This document shows, one piece after another, positions 34,406 through 39,090 of a stretch of DNA of 39,090 nucleotides (within the stretch, counting starts at the first letter, position 1; each line of letters starts with the position of its first letter). The DNA comes from Parvibaculum sp. GTDB lineage: Bacteria > Pseudomonadota > Alphaproteobacteria > Parvibaculales > Parvibaculaceae. Under the pieces are notes generated by a model that was not told the DNA's origin, made no database searches, and was given only the letters and a program-made list of their open reading frames with translations. The stretch spans positions 1-39,090 of the forward strand of contig JAHBYL010000023.1 in assembly GCA_019635955.1 (NCBI GenBank), in the 5' to 3' direction. The position numbers were made by a program, and so were the translations under genes.

Positions 34406-35218
34406 ATGGAAGAGCGCGTCAAGATCACGATGAATGAAGGCGTCGCCGATGTCCGCCTCGTGCGGACGGACAAGATGAACGCGCTCGACGATGCGATGTT
34501 CGCGGGCCTCCTTGAAGCGGGCGAGAAGCTCAAGGCCGACAAGTCGGTGCGCGCGGTCGTGCTTTCGGGCGAAGGCCGCGCCTTCTGCGCCGGGCTCGAC
34601 ATGAGCAATTTCGGCCGCATGGCGAGCGGCGGGCGCGAGGAGAACAAGTCCGAGGTGACCGGCAGGCTTGCCCAGCGCAGTCATGGCGTCTCCAACCGGG
34701 CCCAATATGCCGCGATGGTCTGGCGCGAGATTCCGGTGCCGGTGATCGCCGCCGTTCACGGAGTCGCCTTTGGCGGCGGCTTCCAGGTCGCGCTCGGGCC
34801 CGACATCCGCTATGCGGCGCCGGGCACGCGCTTTTCCGTCATGGAAATCAAATGGGGCCTCGTGCCCGACATGGCCGGCATGTATCTGATGCGCGGGCTG
34901 GCGCGCGACGACGTGGTTCGCGAACTCACCTATACGGGCCGCATCTTCGAGGCCGAGGAAGCCCTTGCCATGGGCTTCGTCACGCGTATTTGCGCCGATC
35001 CGCTGGCGGATGCACTTGCGACCGCGCGCGAAATCGCCGACAAGAGCCCGTCCGCGATCCGCGCCGCCAAGCGCATCTTCAACGCCGCGCCGGACCAGGA
35101 TGCGGGCCAGATCCTTCTCGCCGAATCGGTCGAGCAGGACAAGCTGATCGGCGGCGCGCATCAGAAGGAAGCGATCATGGCCAATCTCGAGAAGCGCCGG
35201 CCAGCCTTCGCGGACTGA
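34406..35218 (+). CDS. Crotonase/enoyl-CoA hydratase family protein, dienoyl-CoA-isomerase-like active site
   Basis: A 270-residue crotonase-fold enzyme. The oxyanion-hole segments [13 protein letters not shown] and [23 protein letters not shown] are intact. Compared with enoyl-CoA hydratase, the first catalytic Glu (Glu144 of the rat enzyme) is Gln127, whereas the second (Glu164) is kept as Glu147, 20 residues later as expected. Asp155 matches Asp204 of dienoyl-CoA isomerase. Simple hydration of enoyl-CoA is therefore doubtful; an isomerase or other CoA reaction is more likely. GGAGGAG five bases upstream fixes the start at 34406 over the longer open frame. pyrC follows 13 bases later on the same strand. 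The annotated activity should be treated as family level only. Confidence 0.9.
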   Translation: MEERVKITMNEGVADVRLVRTDKMNALDDAMFAGLLEAGEKLKADKSVRAVVLSGEGRAFCAGLDMSNFGRMASGGREENKSEVTGRLAQRSHGVSNRAQYAAMVWREIPVPVIAAVHGVAFGGGFQVALGPDIRYAAPGTRFSVMEIKWGLVPDMAGMYLMRGLARDDVVRELTYTGRIFEAEEALAMGFVTRICADPLADALATAREIADKSPSAIRAAKRIFNAAPDQDAGQILLAESVEQDKLIGGAHQKEAIMANLEKRRPAFAD

Positions 35219-35231
35219 AACAAGAGGACAG

Positions 35232-36317
35232 ATGGCCGAGAACCGTTCCATACCCTCATCCGGTCGCGACGGCGCGACGCGCCTGACGCTTCGCCGGCCG
35301 GACGACTGGCATGTCCATCTGCGCGACGGCGCGATGCTCGCTTCCGTCGCGAGCTTCACGGCGCGGCAGTTCGGCCGGGTGATCGTCATGCCGAACCTCA
35401 ATCCGCCGGTCACGACGGTTGCCGCGGCTAGGGCCTATCGCGGCCGCATTCTGGCAGCTGTCGAGCCGGGGCTCTCCTTCGAGCCGCTCATGACCTGCTA
35501 CCTCACCGACAGTATCGATGCGGGAGAGATAGAGCGGGGATTTGCCGAAGGCGTGTTCACGGCCTCAAAACTCTATCCCGCGCATGCCACCACCAATTCG
35601 GCGCATGGTGTCACGGATGTCCGCAACATTTACGGCGCGCTGGAAACCATGCAGCGGATCGGCATGCCGCTCCTCGTGCATGGCGAGGTGACGGACCATC
35701 ATGTCGATATCTTCGACAGGGAAGCCGTTTTCATCGAACGGATTCTGAAGAAGCTGATGGCGGATTTTCCGGCGCTCAAGGTGGTGTTCGAACACATTAC
35801 CACCGCCGATGCCGTGGCCTTCGTCGAGGCGAGCGGCGCCAATCTCGCGGCGACCATCACGCCGCATCATCTCGCGATCAACCGCAACGCCATGTTCGAG
35901 GGCGGTATCCGGCCTCATTTCTATTGCCTGCCGGTCGCCAAGCGCGAGCCGCACAGGCTGGCGCTGCGAAAGGCGGCGGTATCGGGCTCGCCCAAATTCT
36001 TTCTCGGCACAGATTCCGCGCCGCACGCCACGCATGACAAGGAATCGGCCTGCGGCTGCGCCGGCATCTTCAATGCGCCTTATGCGCTGGAAAGCTATGC
36101 CGCGATTTTCGACGAAGAAGGCGCGCTCGACCGGCTCGAGGCCTTCGCGTCCGAGAACGGTCCGAAATTCTACGGCCTGCCGCTCAACAAGGGCACCGTT
36201 ACGCTGGAACGGCGCGACGTACAGGTGCCGGAGAAGCTGAAGCTCGCCAGCGCGGAGCTCGTTCCCTTCCATGCCGGCGAGACGCTTCGCTGGTCCATTG
36301 CCGGCGAAAACCGGTAA
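35232..36317 (+). CDS. pyrC: Dihydroorotase (class II)
   Basis: A 361-residue zinc enzyme of pyrimidine synthesis that interconverts carbamoyl-aspartate and dihydroorotate. Zinc ligands His27 and His29 are in [10 protein letters not shown]. Lys113 in [14 protein letters not shown] is the lysine carboxylated to bridge the zincs. Further ligands are in LLVHGEV and VFEHITT, and the catalytic Asp261 is in [13 protein letters not shown]. The single-domain length and the HVHLRDG form match the E. coli-type class II enzyme rather than the PyrC/PyrB-associated class I. AGAGGA lies four bases before the ATG. It closely follows the crotonase gene and may share its transcript. A GC hairpin follows. Confidence 0.95.
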   Translation: MAENRSIPSSGRDGATRLTLRRPDDWHVHLRDGAMLASVASFTARQFGRVIVMPNLNPPVTTVAAARAYRGRILAAVEPGLSFEPLMTCYLTDSIDAGEIERGFAEGVFTASKLYPAHATTNSAHGVTDVRNIYGALETMQRIGMPLLVHGEVTDHHVDIFDREAVFIERILKKLMADFPALKVVFEHITTADAVAFVEASGANLAATITPHHLAINRNAMFEGGIRPHFYCLPVAKREPHRLALRKAAVSGSPKFFLGTDSAPHATHDKESACGCAGIFNAPYALESYAAIFDEEGALDRLEAFASENGPKFYGLPLNKGTVTLERRDVQVPEKLKLASAELVPFHAGETLRWSIAGENR

Positions 36318-36327
36318 ACCGAGCACC

Positions 36328-36350
36328 GGCCATGCGCCTCAGGCGCGGCC
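36328..36350 (+). terminator. Hairpin terminator candidate after pyrC
   Basis: GGCC plus GCGCC pair with GGCGC plus GGCC around a TCA loop, with a two-base bulge. It begins 11 bases after the pyrC stop. The following TTCCGTCATGTCTTT is only loosely T-rich. On the opposite strand it would also lie downstream of the tRNA. Confidence 0.45.
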
Positions 36351-36394
36351 TTCCGTCATGTCTTTCTGAAGGCGAGATTTTTCCGGGGGAGGAT

Positions 36395-36470
<76 letters not shown>

Positions 36471-36588
36471 AAATCCTGTGCGGCGCGGGTTGGGCCCCGC
36501 GCCAATGGAGGCGGAACTTAGTGCCGCTCTCTCCCGCGATCAAGAGAAAGTTGGGCCCTTTTCCGCGCGAAATCGCGGCAGGCGGAGA

Positions 36589-39090
<2,502 letters not shown>

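Overview
This 39,090-base window has a GC-rich, densely packed chromosome in which most coding neighbours lie close together and several overlap by 1-8 bases (TAATG, ATGA and GTGA junctions). The gene set (ptsN, a DUF1150 gene beside hsp20, a FYDLN-acid gene, a CP4-type aroA followed by cmk, and alphaproteobacterial-style heme and iron uptake genes) points to an alphaproteobacterium. The mixture of lipid, alicyclic and acyl-CoA genes would suit a Parvibaculum-like member of the Hyphomicrobiales, but the genus is my inference. No insertion sequence, phage gene, CRISPR array or integration site was seen, so this reads as core and semi-core chromosome.

Bases 1-2159 hold the 3' part of ptsN, a convergent hsp20-DUF1150 pair and sodB. 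Bases 2273-9488 are a complete heme-acquisition operon: hemP, a TonB-dependent heme receptor, its own TonB, the cytoplasmic heme protein HmuS, and the HmuTUV ABC importer. A terminator-like hairpin separates it from a ferric-iron ABC importer at 9560-13540. The importer is split: the ATPase and binding protein run leftward and the permease runs rightward. Fur-like operators sit upstream of hemP and fbpA, and another palindrome lies in the fbpC/fbpB divergent gap, so both uptake systems are probably iron-regulated.

Bases 13671-27128 contain two different RND efflux modules, each an adaptor plus a pump with no outer-membrane channel gene. Between them lie fadE and a long acetyl-CoA hydrolase/transferase. 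The second module is led by a PadR-type repressor whose predicted promoter overlaps a palindrome. Its pump has lost residues of the usual proton relay.

Bases 27134-35218 are catabolic: a fumarylacetoacetate-hydrolase-family enzyme, a divergent Baeyer-Villiger monooxygenase, a single-chain biotin-dependent acyl-CoA carboxylase (BC-BCCP-CT in one polypeptide), an old-yellow-enzyme-family oxidoreductase and a divergent crotonase. With fadE and the CoA transferase these suggest breakdown of lipids or cyclic ketones through CoA thioesters. The final part (35232-39090) is housekeeping: pyrC, tRNA-Ala(GGC), a zinc-ribbon/acidic-tail FYDLN protein, aroA and the 5' part of cmk, which runs off the end.

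I found no wholly unknown multigene system. The strongest leads are the altered proton relay of the PadR-linked RND pump, the crotonase lacking one catalytic acid next to an OYE-type reductase, the single-chain carboxylase, and the candidate shared iron operators.
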